Part shown: in pieces, positions 25,416 to 34,202 of the stretch
How the letters are laid out: every line of letters starts with the position of its first letter
How positions within the stretch are numbered: position 1 is the first letter of the stretch
NCBI GenBank assembly: GCA_002345545.1
Contig: DDVW01000057.1
Location: 185-64,184 of the forward strand
Direction: 5' to 3'
Origin: Stenotrophomonas sp. UBA2302
GTDB taxonomy: Bacteria > Pseudomonadota > Gammaproteobacteria > Xanthomonadales > Xanthomonadaceae
Length of the DNA: 64,000 bases
Program-made: the position numbers and the translations under genes
Notes under the pieces: generated by a model
The model's input: the letters and a program-made list of their open reading frames with translations, nothing else
What the model was told of the DNA's origin: nothing
Databases searched by the model: none

Positions 25416-26929
25416 GCGGATACCTGCACGTGATCGTGACCTACCTGCAACAGGTGCCGTGGGTGCGGCTGATGGTGTCGCTGCAGTGGGTGTTCATCGC
25501 CTACTTCGCCGCGATCAACATCGCCTACCTGATCCTCAACTACATCTCCGCGTTCCAGATCGCGCGCTACATGCGCGAGTACCGGGCCAACTACCTGCCG
25601 CGCGGACTGAGGGAATACCAGCCGCCGGTGAGCATCATCCTGCCCGCATACAACGAGGAGACCTCGGTGGTGTCGTCGGTGCGCTCGCTGCTCAACACGG
25701 TCTATCCGGAATACGAGATCGTCATCGTCAATGATGGCTCCAGCGATGACACCCGCCAGGCGCTGATTGATGCGTTCGGGCTGGTGCAGGTGCCGGAGGC
25801 CTACCGTTGCCGGCTGCAGAGCGCCCCGGTCCATGGTGTCTACGCCTCGGCCAGCCACCCCAACATCCGCATGGTGGACAAGGACAACGGCGGCAAGGCC
25901 GATGCGATCAATGCCGGGCTGAATTGCGTGCGCTATCCGCTGTTCTGCGTGATCGACGCCGACAGCATCCTGCAGCCGGAAAGCCTGTCGCGCGTGGTCC
26001 GCCCGTTCCTGGAAGATGGCCGGGTGGTGGCCAGTGGCGGCGTGGTGCGGGTGCTCAACGGCTGCACGGTCAAGAACGGCATGCTGTCGAAAGTCGGGCT
26101 TCCCGACCGGTTCCTGCCAGGGTTCCAGCTGGTGGAATACCTGCGCGCGTTCCTGTTCGGGCGGATGGGCTGGTCGCCGGTCAATGCGCTGCTGATCATC
26201 TCCGGCGCGTTCGGCGTGTTCTACAAGGAACGGGTGATCGCCATCGGCGGCTACCGCCTGGATACGGTGGGTGAGGACATGGATCTGGTGATCCGCCTGC
26301 ACCGCAACCTGCGCGAAGAGGAGCGGGACTACCGCATCGTCTTCGTTCCCGACCCGGTCTGCTGGACCGAGGCACCGTCGGACCTCGCCTCGCTTGGCGC
26401 CCAGCGCATCCGCTGGCAGCGCGGGCTTGCCGAGAGCCTGTGGTCCAACCTGCGGCTGATGTTCAGCCGCCGCGGCGGGATTGCCGGCTGGATCGCATTT
26501 CCCTTCATGCTGCTGTTCGAATTCCTGGGCCCGGTGATCGAAGTGACCGGCTACGTGTCGATGATCGTGCTGGCGGTGCTGGGGCTGGTGCCGCTGGAGA
26601 CCGCGTTGATCTTCCTCGCCGCGGCGGTCGGCATGGGCATCCTGCTGTCGGTCAATGCGATGTTGCTGGAAGAAATCTCCTTCCGCCTCTACTCGCGGCC
26701 GACACAGCAGATGAAGCTGTTCGCGCTGGCGGTGCTGGAGAACTTCGGCTATCGCCAGATGAACTCGTGGTGGCGCTTTGTCGGCACGCTGCGCTGGCTG
26801 TTCGGCAAGCAGAAACGCCACAACTGGGGGCGCATCAAGCGCGATGGCTCCTGGCAGCAGGTTCCCGAGCCGGCGCCGCCGCCGGAGGTGATGATGGCCG
26901 GAGCCTCGCGTCCCAGGACCCAGAAATGA
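25412..26929 (+). CDS. Processive family 2 glycosyltransferase (polysaccharide synthase)
   Basis: A 505-residue inner-membrane GT2 enzyme. A transmembrane helix at residues 25-45 precedes the catalytic domain with all processive-synthase motifs: ILPAYNEE, Asp108 in VNDGSSDD, the metal motif DAD at 182-184, GED at 287-289 and QRIRW at 331-335. Several hydrophobic helices follow from residue 360 to 480. The pattern is that of PgaC, hyaluronan and cellulose synthases, so it should polymerise a sugar nucleotide and extrude the chain. There is no PilZ domain. The sugar is unknown. It starts and ends in ATGA overlaps. Confidence 0.88.
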   Translation: MSGYLHVIVTYLQQVPWVRLMVSLQWVFIAYFAAINIAYLILNYISAFQIARYMREYRANYLPRGLREYQPPVSIILPAYNEETSVVSSVRSLLNTVYPEYEIVIVNDGSSDDTRQALIDAFGLVQVPEAYRCRLQSAPVHGVYASASHPNIRMVDKDNGGKADAINAGLNCVRYPLFCVIDADSILQPESLSRVVRPFLEDGRVVASGGVVRVLNGCTVKNGMLSKVGLPDRFLPGFQLVEYLRAFLFGRMGWSPVNALLIISGAFGVFYKERVIAIGGYRLDTVGEDMDLVIRLHRNLREEERDYRIVFVPDPVCWTEAPSDLASLGAQRIRWQRGLAESLWSNLRLMFSRRGGIAGWIAFPFMLLFEFLGPVIEVTGYVSMIVLAVLGLVPLETALIFLAAAVGMGILLSVNAMLLEEISFRLYSRPTQQMKLFALAVLENFGYRQMNSWWRFVGTLRWLFGKQKRHNWGRIKRDGSWQQVPEPAPPPEVMMAGASRPRTQK

Positions 26930-28236
26930 AACACAGGAACCCTTACATGACCGACGGCCTGTTTCCCATCGCACTCCGTGTCCAGGGCATGCGCCCGCTG
27001 TTGCTGCTGGCGCTGCTGGCCCCGTCGACGCTGTTGGCGCAGACACCGGAAGCGGCGCCGGCCGACACGCTGGAGGCGCGGATGCTGCAGGTCCGCACGC
27101 TGGCCACCGGCGGCCAGCGCAGCGAGGCGATCACCCGGTACAACGCCCTGCTGGCCGAGCATCCGGGCAACAGCGATCTGCTGCTGGCGCGTGGCCGCAC
27201 CTATGCCTGGGACGGGCAGTTCGCCTTGGCCGAAGCCGATCTGCTGCAGGTGGTGGGGAAAAGCCCGGGCTATGCGGATGCATGGTCGGCACTGGGCGAC
27301 CTGTACCGCTGGAACGACCGCCCCAGGCAGGCTGCCGACGCCTATGCGCACTGGGTCGAGCTGGCACCGCAGAATGCCGATGCACGGATGGCACGCGGAC
27401 GCGCGTTGCGTGACATGGGCCAGCTGGCGGACGCCCGGGCCGATTTCGACGCAGCCGCGGCGCTGGGTGCCGATCCTGCGGAAATCGTCAGCCTGCGCGA
27501 CAGCCTGATGCCCCGCATGGCCAATCCCGATGTGATCCCCACCGATGGCTACCGCTGGAGCGCCAGCGCCGGCTGGAGCCATACCCGTTTCAGCGGCAAC
27601 CGGCAGAGCTGGAACGATGCCGACCTGACGCTGCGGCGCCGGTTCGAGCGCGGCTCGCTGGGGCTGGAACTGGTGCGCGCCGAGCACTTCAACAACAGCG
27701 ATATCGCCTGGGCGCTGGATGCCTACGCACCGTTGTGGTCACGGGCCTATGCCAACGTTCGTTACCAGCATGGCCCGTCCAGCGGCGTACTGCCCCGGCA
27801 GGCGTGGCGCGTGGAGGTGTTCCAGGGCGTGGGCCGCGGCTGGGAGCTGTCGGCCAGCGTCGATCACTTGCGTTTTTCCGGTGACACCGAATTCTATGGC
27901 GTCGGCGTCGGCCGCTACGTCGGCAACTGGTACGGGCGCTACAAACTGCAGCACGTGCCGGGCGTGGGCTCGGGCAGCTGGAGCCACCGTGTTCTGCTGC
28001 GCAACTACTACCGCGGTGATGCCGACAACTATCTGGAAGTGAGTGCCAGCAGCGGCCGCAGCACCGACATGGATCGCTTCGGCAGCCTGGTGCGTGACAA
28101 CAGCGCGGCATTCGGTGTGGCGTGGCGGCGCCAGCTGACACCGGAGTGGGGCTTCAAGATCGGTGCCGGATACGCCGCCGATGACGGCGACTACGACGAG
28201 CAGCGACTGTCGGCGTCCATCTACAAGCGCTGGTAA
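26926..28236 (+). CDS. TPR plus YaiO-like outer-membrane beta-barrel protein
   Basis: Up to 436 residues. After a hydrophobic export signal (MRPLLLLALLAPSTLLAQ) comes a TPR-like region of about 150 residues (NALLAEHPGNSDLLLARGRTY split across helices). The remaining 240 residues alternate in the way of an outer-membrane barrel, with SWSHRVLLRNYY and a C-terminal ASIYKRW. This is the YaiO-family layout and could form the secretion pore for the polymer. The ATG at 26926 overlaps the upstream stop and has AGGA; ATG 26947 or 26989 are also possible and give a more usual signal peptide. Confidence 0.78.
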   Translation: MKHRNPYMTDGLFPIALRVQGMRPLLLLALLAPSTLLAQTPEAAPADTLEARMLQVRTLATGGQRSEAITRYNALLAEHPGNSDLLLARGRTYAWDGQFALAEADLLQVVGKSPGYADAWSALGDLYRWNDRPRQAADAYAHWVELAPQNADARMARGRALRDMGQLADARADFDAAAALGADPAEIVSLRDSLMPRMANPDVIPTDGYRWSASAGWSHTRFSGNRQSWNDADLTLRRRFERGSLGLELVRAEHFNNSDIAWALDAYAPLWSRAYANVRYQHGPSSGVLPRQAWRVEVFQGVGRGWELSASVDHLRFSGDTEFYGVGVGRYVGNWYGRYKLQHVPGVGSGSWSHRVLLRNYYRGDADNYLEVSASSGRSTDMDRFGSLVRDNSAAFGVAWRRQLTPEWGFKIGAGYAADDGDYDEQRLSASIYKRW

Positions 28237-28254
28237 GGGCGGGGGTACAAAGCA

Positions 28255-30609
28255 ATGGCGGTAGCGCAGAACGGTAGCGCATGGGCACGTTTTTCCGGGG
28301 TCTTTCCAGCCCTGCTGCTTGCACAGCTGGCCGTGGTGGCCGTTGCCATCGCCAACGCTCCGGCTGCAGGTACTGGCGGGGCCGGCGGTGCGGCAATCGC
28401 GGCGGTCCAGTCGCTGCAGGTGCTGCTGCGGATGGTGCCGTTGCTGCTGTTGCTGTCACTGCCGTTGCTGCTGCTGAAGCGGCCGCTGTGGCGCGCGGTT
28501 GCGCTGGGCCTGCTGTGGTCGCTGTTCATCGCCCTGCAGGTGATGCTCGATCTGTACTTCCAGGTGGCGCAGGTGCCGTTGGGAGCGGACCTGTTCGGCT
28601 ACAGCCTGGCTGAGATCCGCGTGACGCTGGCCGATGGTGCGTCGGTGAAGCCGGGCAATCTGGTGGCAATGGCGCTGCCGCTGCTTGTGCTGTGGACGGG
28701 ACTGTTGTGGTGGGGACGGCGCGAGCGACGGGGGTCGGGGCGCTGGAGCACGGCCTTGCTGGCGGCGGCCGTGGTCGCCTGGCTGCTGCCCTTGCCCGCC
28801 GGTGTTGGTGTGGTGCCCGATGCGGCCGCGCGTGATCTGGCCGGCAACAAGCTGGCATGGTTCAGTGCCGATGTATGGCGCTGGTCCAGGCGCGGCGGCG
28901 AGGCCGCTGTGACCAAGGCACCGCTGCCGGTCGAAACCGCCAGCGAGGCGCCGCTGGACCCGGACTATCCGTTCCTGCGCCAGGAGCAGACGCCCGACAC
29001 GCTGGGACCGTACTTCTCGCCGACCAGCGACGGGCGTCCGCCCAATGTGGTGCTGATCATCGTCGAAGGATTGGGCCGTTCGTTCTCCGGACCGCGGGCC
29101 GCATTGGGCAGCTTTACCCCGTTTCTGGATGAGCTGGCCGCGCGCAGCCTGTATTTCGACAACTTCCTTGCCAACCAGGGGCGCACGTTCGGCGTGCTGC
29201 CCACGCTGATCGGCTCGGCACCCTTCGCCGATCAGGGTTTCACCGCGCTGGGCAAGCGCATGCCGGCGCATCCGGGCCTGTTCAATGTGCTCGGGCAGCA
29301 GGGTTACCACACCGCCTTCTACAACGGCACCGATACCGACTTCGACGATGAGCGTGGCTACATGCGCCTGCAGCAGGTGCAGACGCTGGTGGACATGAAG
29401 AACTTCGGCCCCGGCTACCAGCGCAACCCGTTCAGCGCCTGGGGCTATCCGGACAAGGAGCTGGTCTCGCGCGTACTTGCCGACAGCGACCGCCTGCAGC
29501 CCCCGTTTCTGCTGGCGATGCAGACCATCTCCATGCATACCAGCTACGAATTCCCCGGACAGGATGCATACCGCAAACGCTTCGAACAGCGCCTGCAGCA
29601 ACTGCAGGTGCCGCAGGCGCGGCAGGCCGGCTATCGGACCCATGCGGATATCTACAGCACCATCCTCTATACCGACGACCAGCTGCGCCGCTATTTCGAA
29701 TCGGTGGAAAAGGCGTCCTGGTACGCCGACACCATCTTCATCGTGACCGGCGACCACCGCCTGCCGGAAATCCCGATGGATGCGCACATCGACCGTTACC
29801 ACGTGCCGCTGATCGTGTTCTCGCCGCTGCTCAAGCAGCCGCGACGGGTGCGTGCGGTGTCCTCGCAACTGGATGTGACGCCGTCGCTGATGGCGTTGCT
29901 GTCCAACACCTATGGCCTGCAGCGCCCCGGGCACACCGCCTGGCTTGGAACCGGCTTGGACATGTCCGAAAGTTTCCGCAACCTGCACCAGCTGCCGCTG
30001 CAACAGACCAAGACCAGCGCGCCGGAGTTTCTGGCCGGGCCGTGGTGGCTGCATGACGGGCAGTTGTACGAACTGCAGGACGGCATGCATCTGTCGCCGG
30101 AGGATGATGCCGAGGTGCGTGACTGGGCAATGCAGCGCCTGCAGCGCTATCAGCAGGCCAATGCGGGCTTCATGCGGCGGATGGCGCTGATGCCGGAGGA
30201 TTTGACCGCGCTGGTGGCCTACAGCGCCGCGCCGTCCGCTCCCCACGCCGACACCGCGCCGACGGTGGCGGGGCTGTCGATGGCATCGGCCGAGGTGGTG
30301 GCCAAGCCGGACGGGGTGCAGCTGACGGCGGTGTTCAGCAGCGGCGATCCACGCCCCAGCCGCCTGTTCGTGCCGCTGGCGATCATGTTCAACGCCGCCG
30401 GCAAGGAAGTGCAGGAAGTCTACGGAAAGGCCTTGCAGCTGCCACCGGGCGGCAGCCAGCAGGTGCAACTGCAATTGCAGCTGCCGGCCGATTGCGATGG
30501 CCGCTGCTACGTCTCGGTGTTCCCGTCCGATCCGGACAATGGCAAGGCCGTCGGCCAGGGTCGTTATCACTTGCTGGTGGATGCCGGCACCACGGTGGAG
30601 GAGCTGTAA
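28255..30609 (+). CDS. LtaS/sulfatase-like membrane phosphotransferase
   Basis: 784 residues. Four or five transmembrane helices fill residues 15-190. The periplasmic sulfatase-fold domain (about 260-600) has VVLIIVEG (metal Glu271), Thr311 in QGRTFGVLPT as the probable nucleophile, and TGDHRLPE as a later metal site. This is the arrangement of LtaS, OpgB and related phosphoglycerol or phosphoethanolamine transferases, not of true sulfatases, which need a Cys/Ser formylglycine. About 180 further residues form a beta-rich C-terminal domain. It probably decorates the polymer made by the neighbouring synthase. Confidence 0.82.
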   Translation: MAVAQNGSAWARFSGVFPALLLAQLAVVAVAIANAPAAGTGGAGGAAIAAVQSLQVLLRMVPLLLLLSLPLLLLKRPLWRAVALGLLWSLFIALQVMLDLYFQVAQVPLGADLFGYSLAEIRVTLADGASVKPGNLVAMALPLLVLWTGLLWWGRRERRGSGRWSTALLAAAVVAWLLPLPAGVGVVPDAAARDLAGNKLAWFSADVWRWSRRGGEAAVTKAPLPVETASEAPLDPDYPFLRQEQTPDTLGPYFSPTSDGRPPNVVLIIVEGLGRSFSGPRAALGSFTPFLDELAARSLYFDNFLANQGRTFGVLPTLIGSAPFADQGFTALGKRMPAHPGLFNVLGQQGYHTAFYNGTDTDFDDERGYMRLQQVQTLVDMKNFGPGYQRNPFSAWGYPDKELVSRVLADSDRLQPPFLLAMQTISMHTSYEFPGQDAYRKRFEQRLQQLQVPQARQAGYRTHADIYSTILYTDDQLRRYFESVEKASWYADTIFIVTGDHRLPEIPMDAHIDRYHVPLIVFSPLLKQPRRVRAVSSQLDVTPSLMALLSNTYGLQRPGHTAWLGTGLDMSESFRNLHQLPLQQTKTSAPEFLAGPWWLHDGQLYELQDGMHLSPEDDAEVRDWAMQRLQRYQQANAGFMRRMALMPEDLTALVAYSAAPSAPHADTAPTVAGLSMASAEVVAKPDGVQLTAVFSSGDPRPSRLFVPLAIMFNAAGKEVQEVYGKALQLPPGGSQQVQLQLQLPADCDGRCYVSVFPSDPDNGKAVGQGRYHLLVDAGTTVEEL

Positions 30610-31544
30610 TGAACCAGGGTTTTGCGGTGGGACTGCTTGCGTTGCTGTGCCTGTTGCCCGAAGCGCCGGCGCTGGCGGCAAGCCGCGCGATGTGGACCTG
30701 GGAGGCCGAGTCGTACGCGATGGTCGAAGATCCGGCCGTGGCCGATGAAGCCATCGCCTACCTGAAATCGCAGAAGGTGGACACGGTCTACCTGTATGCC
30801 GACGCCTACCGCGGGCGCAACCTGATCGTCGAGCAGCCGCAGCTGTACCGGGCCTTCATCGAGAAGCTGCACGGCAAGCGCATGAAGGTGTACGCGCTGC
30901 TCGGCTCGGCCTATCTCAATACCGAAAACTATGTGTTGCCGGACTACCGCGAGCAGGCCGAGGCGATGTTCCGGCGGGTGGTGGAATACAACGCCTCGGT
31001 GCCGGCGGCGGCGCGCTTTGACGGTGCCAACCTCGACATCGAGCCGCACATCCTCGACGAATGGAATGACAGCACCCGCCTGCGCCTGTTGCATGGCTTC
31101 CTCGACATGAGCGCGGCGGTGATGCGCATCAAGCGCGAGCACGGTGCCACGCTGGCGGTGGGCCCGGCGATTCCGTTCTGGCTCGATGGCATCGAGCTGG
31201 AATGGAACGGCCGCACCCGCCCGGTCAGCGAGCACACCATCAACATCTACGATTACGTGGCCTTGATGGACTACCGCGACAAGGCCGAGGGCAGCGACAG
31301 CATCCTCTCGCATGCCGCCAGCGAGATCGCCTACGCCAACGAGGTCGGCAAGAAGGTGGTGATCGGACTGGAGGTGTCATCCAACGACATCGACAAGGTC
31401 ACCTTCCACGAGGAAGGGCCGAAGGTGTTCGAGCAGGAGGTGCGCAAGGTCGAGCGCGCGCTGCGCAACGAGCCGTCCTTCGACGGTTTCGCGATCCACC
31501 ACTACCGGGCCTGGCGGCGCTGGGCCGCGCAGTACTGGGAGTGA
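30609..31544 (+). CDS. Secreted GH18-like TIM-barrel protein
   Basis: 311 residues with a signal peptide (cleavage after about residue 23, PALA). The rest reads as a beta/alpha barrel: VDTVYLYADAYRGRN, MKVYALLGSAYL, DGANLDIEP, YVALMDYRD and KVVIGLEVSS. Residues 138-145 (DGANLDIE) resemble the GH18 motif DGxDxDxE with Asn141 replacing the second Asp; the proton-donor Glu145 is kept. It may trim the polymer during export, as PgaB or BcsZ do in other systems. Its ATG overlaps the previous stop (TAATG). The family assignment is mine and unverified. Confidence 0.72.
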   Translation: MNQGFAVGLLALLCLLPEAPALAASRAMWTWEAESYAMVEDPAVADEAIAYLKSQKVDTVYLYADAYRGRNLIVEQPQLYRAFIEKLHGKRMKVYALLGSAYLNTENYVLPDYREQAEAMFRRVVEYNASVPAAARFDGANLDIEPHILDEWNDSTRLRLLHGFLDMSAAVMRIKREHGATLAVGPAIPFWLDGIELEWNGRTRPVSEHTINIYDYVALMDYRDKAEGSDSILSHAASEIAYANEVGKKVVIGLEVSSNDIDKVTFHEEGPKVFEQEVRKVERALRNEPSFDGFAIHHYRAWRRWAAQYWE

Positions 31545-31603
31545 CGCTGCCGGCGGCGGAATGATGCCCTGCCGCGCAAGCCGCCGCGGCGCATCCGAGC
31601 CCG

Positions 31604-31609
31604 TACAAT
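31604..31609 (+). promoter_or_regulatory. Candidate -10 box of a leaderless arfB promoter
   Basis: TACAAT is followed by GCGCCG and the arfB ATG, the same spacer as at trmL on the other strand. The transcript would start at the ATG. Confidence 0.5.
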
Positions 31610-31615
31610 GCGCCG

Positions 31616-32047
31616 ATGGCGACGGACCGGATTGAAATCTCCGAGCAGCTGGCGATACCGGAAGCGGAAATCGTCGAGCGTTTCGTGCGCGCTTCCGGGG
31701 CCGGCGGACAGAACGTCAACAAGGTTTCCACCGCGGTGGAGCTGCGTTTCGACATCGCCGCTTCGCCGTCGCTGCCCGAGCCGCTGCGCCAGCGCCTGCT
31801 GGCCCGCCGTGACCGGCGCATGACCGGCGAAGGCGTGCTGGTGATCGATGCGCAACGCTTCCGTACCCAGGATCGCAACCGCCAGGACGCGCGCGAGCGT
31901 CTGGTCAGCTTCATCCAGGCGGGCCTGAGCGTGCCCAAGAAGCGGGTGGCGACCAAGCCGACCTATGGTTCCAAGCTGCGCCGGCTGGACCAGAAAAAAG
32001 AGCGCGCGCAGATCAAGCGCGGCCGCTCGCAACGCAACTGGGAGTGA
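31616..32047 (+). CDS. arfB: Peptidyl-tRNA hydrolase ArfB (ribosome rescue)
   Basis: A 143-residue release-factor-like protein. The GGQ motif lies at residues 30-32 in ASGAGGQNVNKVST. The C-terminal basic tail (KKRVATKPTYGSKLRRLDQKK) enters the empty mRNA channel of stalled ribosomes. There is no codon-recognition domain. It releases the nascent chain on non-stop ribosomes. Length matches ArfB/YaeJ. No Shine-Dalgarno sequence is present; a -10 box six bases upstream suggests leaderless translation. Confidence 0.93.
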   Translation: MATDRIEISEQLAIPEAEIVERFVRASGAGGQNVNKVSTAVELRFDIAASPSLPEPLRQRLLARRDRRMTGEGVLVIDAQRFRTQDRNRQDARERLVSFIQAGLSVPKKRVATKPTYGSKLRRLDQKKERAQIKRGRSQRNWE

Positions 32048-32050
32048 TGT

Positions 32051-32653
32051 TTGAGCAAGCCTGAGCCGGTTGTCCCCGCAATTCCGCCCAACATGCCCCA
32101 GGTAAAGCCCAATGTGTTCGTCCGCTGGCTGGGGCGCACGATCCTGCGCCTGGGGGGCTGGCGCATCCGTGGTCCGCTGCCGGATCTGGCCAAGGCGGTG
32201 GTGATCGCCGCTCCACACTCGTCCAACTGGGATGGCCTGTGGGGCCTGGCGGCGAAAATGGCGCTGGGCGTGGAAGCGCGCATCCTTGGCAAGGACAAAC
32301 TGTTCTGGTGGCCGCTGGGCGCGGTGCTGCGCCGCCTCGGGGTGGTGCCGCTGGACCGCAGTTCGCCGCAGGGCACGGTGGGGCAGGCGGTGGCGATGAT
32401 CCGGGACAGTGAGCGCATCTGGTTCGCGCTGGCGCCGGAGGGCACGCGCAAGCCGGTGCAGGAATGGAAGAGCGGCTTCATCCGTATCGCACGGATGGCG
32501 CAGGTGCCGATCGTGCCGGCCTATTTCCATTACCCGGAAAAAGTCATCGGCTTCGGCGCACCGTTCCACACCAGTGGCGATGATGTTGCCGACATGGCGG
32601 CGATCCGCCAGTGGTACCGGCCGTGGGTCGGCCGCAACCGCGGTACGTTCTGA
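32051..32653 (+). CDS. 1-acyl-glycerol-3-phosphate acyltransferase-like protein
   Basis: A 200-residue PlsC-type acyltransferase. The HX4D box is HSSNWD near residue 56; APEGTRK near 120 is the EGTR motif and IVPAYFHY the later block. It transfers an acyl chain to a lysophospholipid or related acceptor at the inner membrane. A TTG at 32051, three bases after the arfB stop, is the apparent start; ATG 32093 would cut the N-terminal 14 residues. arfB, this gene and the photolyase gene form a probable operon. Confidence 0.82.
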   Translation: MSKPEPVVPAIPPNMPQVKPNVFVRWLGRTILRLGGWRIRGPLPDLAKAVVIAAPHSSNWDGLWGLAAKMALGVEARILGKDKLFWWPLGAVLRRLGVVPLDRSSPQGTVGQAVAMIRDSERIWFALAPEGTRKPVQEWKSGFIRIARMAQVPIVPAYFHYPEKVIGFGAPFHTSGDDVADMAAIRQWYRPWVGRNRGTF

Positions 32654-32656
32654 ATC

Positions 32657-34093
32657 ATGGGCACGGCACTGCTGTGGCTGCGTGATGACCTGCGCCTGCA
32701 CGACCAGCCGGCCCTGCGCGCGGCGCTGGACCGTGGCCTGCGGCCGCTGCCGGTCTATATCCATGCGCCGGAAGAGGAAGGAGCATGGGCACCGGGCGCG
32801 GCGTCGCTGGCGTGGCGGCGACGTTCGCTGGCGGCGCTGGCGGCCGAGCTGGAGCGGCGCGGTTCGCGGCTGCTGCTGTTGCGTGGCCCCACGCTGGACA
32901 CCCTGCAGGCGCTGGCCGCGCGCAGCGGCGCCGAAGCGGTGCTGTGGACGCGGCGCTACGAGCCGGCCATCGAACAGCGCGACGCGCATATCAAGCGCAG
33001 CCTGCGGCAGGCGGGCCTGCATGCGGAAAGCTTCAACGGCGCGCTGTTGTTCGAACCGTGGGAACTGGCGACCCGGCAGGGTGATCCGTACCGGGTGTTC
33101 ACGCCGTTCTGGAAATCGGCGCGTGCGCATTGGCGCGAACCACGCACCTGGGATGCGCCGCCGCAGCTGCCGTCACTGGAAACGCTGGACCTGCCCGCCG
33201 GTGAGCCTCTGGATGACCTGCTGCCGGCACCGTCCCCGGCATGGGACACCGGCTTCTGGCAGCGCTTCACCCCTGGCGAGCAGGGCGCGCAGGCGGCACT
33301 GCAGCGGTTCCTCGACGGTGCCGTGCACGGCTATGCGCAGGGCCGCGATTTCGCCGCCGAAACCGGTACCTCGCGGCTGTCGCCACACCTGCATTTCGGC
33401 GAGTTGTCCGTGCGCCGTGCCGCTGCCGCGGTGCTGGCCGCCGGTGATGCGATCGCCGAAGCCGATCGTGACCGTTTCCTCGCCGAGCTGGGCTGGCGCG
33501 AGTTCGCCCACCACGTGCTGCACCACTACCCGCACACGCCCGAACGCAACCTCGCCCCACGCTTCGATGATTTCCCGTGGGCGGATCCGGATGAGGCGCT
33601 GCTGGAGGCATGGCGGCACGGGCGCACCGGCGTGCCCATTGTCGATGCCGGCATGCGCGAGCTGTGGCACACCGGCTGGATGCACAACCGCGTGCGCATG
33701 GTGGTGGCCAGCTGGCTGACCAAGCACCTGCGCCAGCACTGGCTGCAGGGCGCGCGCTGGTTCTGGGACACGCTGGTGGATGCCGACCTGGCCAACAACA
33801 CCCAGGGCTGGCAGTGGACCGCCGGCACCGGCGCCGATGCGGCCCCGTATTTCCGCGTGTTCAACCCGGTCACCCAGGCGCGGCGTTTCGATCCGCAAGG
33901 CGCCTATATCGCGCGCTGGGTGCCGGAGCTGGCGGAGCTGCCGCTGCCGGCGCGGTTCGCGCCGTGGGAACATCCGCAGCTGGCACACCGGCTGGCCCCG
34001 GCGTATCCGTGCCGTCCGCAGGTCGATCTGGCGGCCGGACGTGCCGCCGCGCTGGCCGCCTTCGCCACGTTGCCGCGTGGACCGGCGGCTTGA
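32657..34093 (+). CDS. phr: Deoxyribodipyrimidine photolyase
   Basis: A 478-residue photolyase/cryptochrome. The N-terminal antenna domain starts LLWLRDDLRLHDQPAL. The FAD domain shows TSRLSPHLHFGELS, ELGWREFAHHVLHHYP, GMRELWHTGWMHNRVRM, and DADLANNTQGWQW with its conserved Asn and Trp. This set marks a class I CPD photolyase that repairs pyrimidine dimers using light. It begins four bases after the acyltransferase stop. Confidence 0.94.
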   Translation: MGTALLWLRDDLRLHDQPALRAALDRGLRPLPVYIHAPEEEGAWAPGAASLAWRRRSLAALAAELERRGSRLLLLRGPTLDTLQALAARSGAEAVLWTRRYEPAIEQRDAHIKRSLRQAGLHAESFNGALLFEPWELATRQGDPYRVFTPFWKSARAHWREPRTWDAPPQLPSLETLDLPAGEPLDDLLPAPSPAWDTGFWQRFTPGEQGAQAALQRFLDGAVHGYAQGRDFAAETGTSRLSPHLHFGELSVRRAAAAVLAAGDAIAEADRDRFLAELGWREFAHHVLHHYPHTPERNLAPRFDDFPWADPDEALLEAWRHGRTGVPIVDAGMRELWHTGWMHNRVRMVVASWLTKHLRQHWLQGARWFWDTLVDADLANNTQGWQWTAGTGADAAPYFRVFNPVTQARRFDPQGAYIARWVPELAELPLPARFAPWEHPQLAHRLAPAYPCRPQVDLAAGRAAALAAFATLPRGPAA

Positions 34094-34202
34094 GGCCCAC
34101 GCCGGCTGCACGCTGACGGTGCCACCATCGGCACATGCCGGTGCGGGGCGGACGGAGTAGGGTTGGCGGCTGCATGCATCCACTGTCAACCGGAGCCGCC
34201 CC

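Noticed and set aside
28255..30609. True arylsulfatase assignment
   Set aside because: There is no CxPxR/SxPxR formylglycine motif; the Thr nucleophile and membrane topology fit LtaS/OpgB-type transferases.
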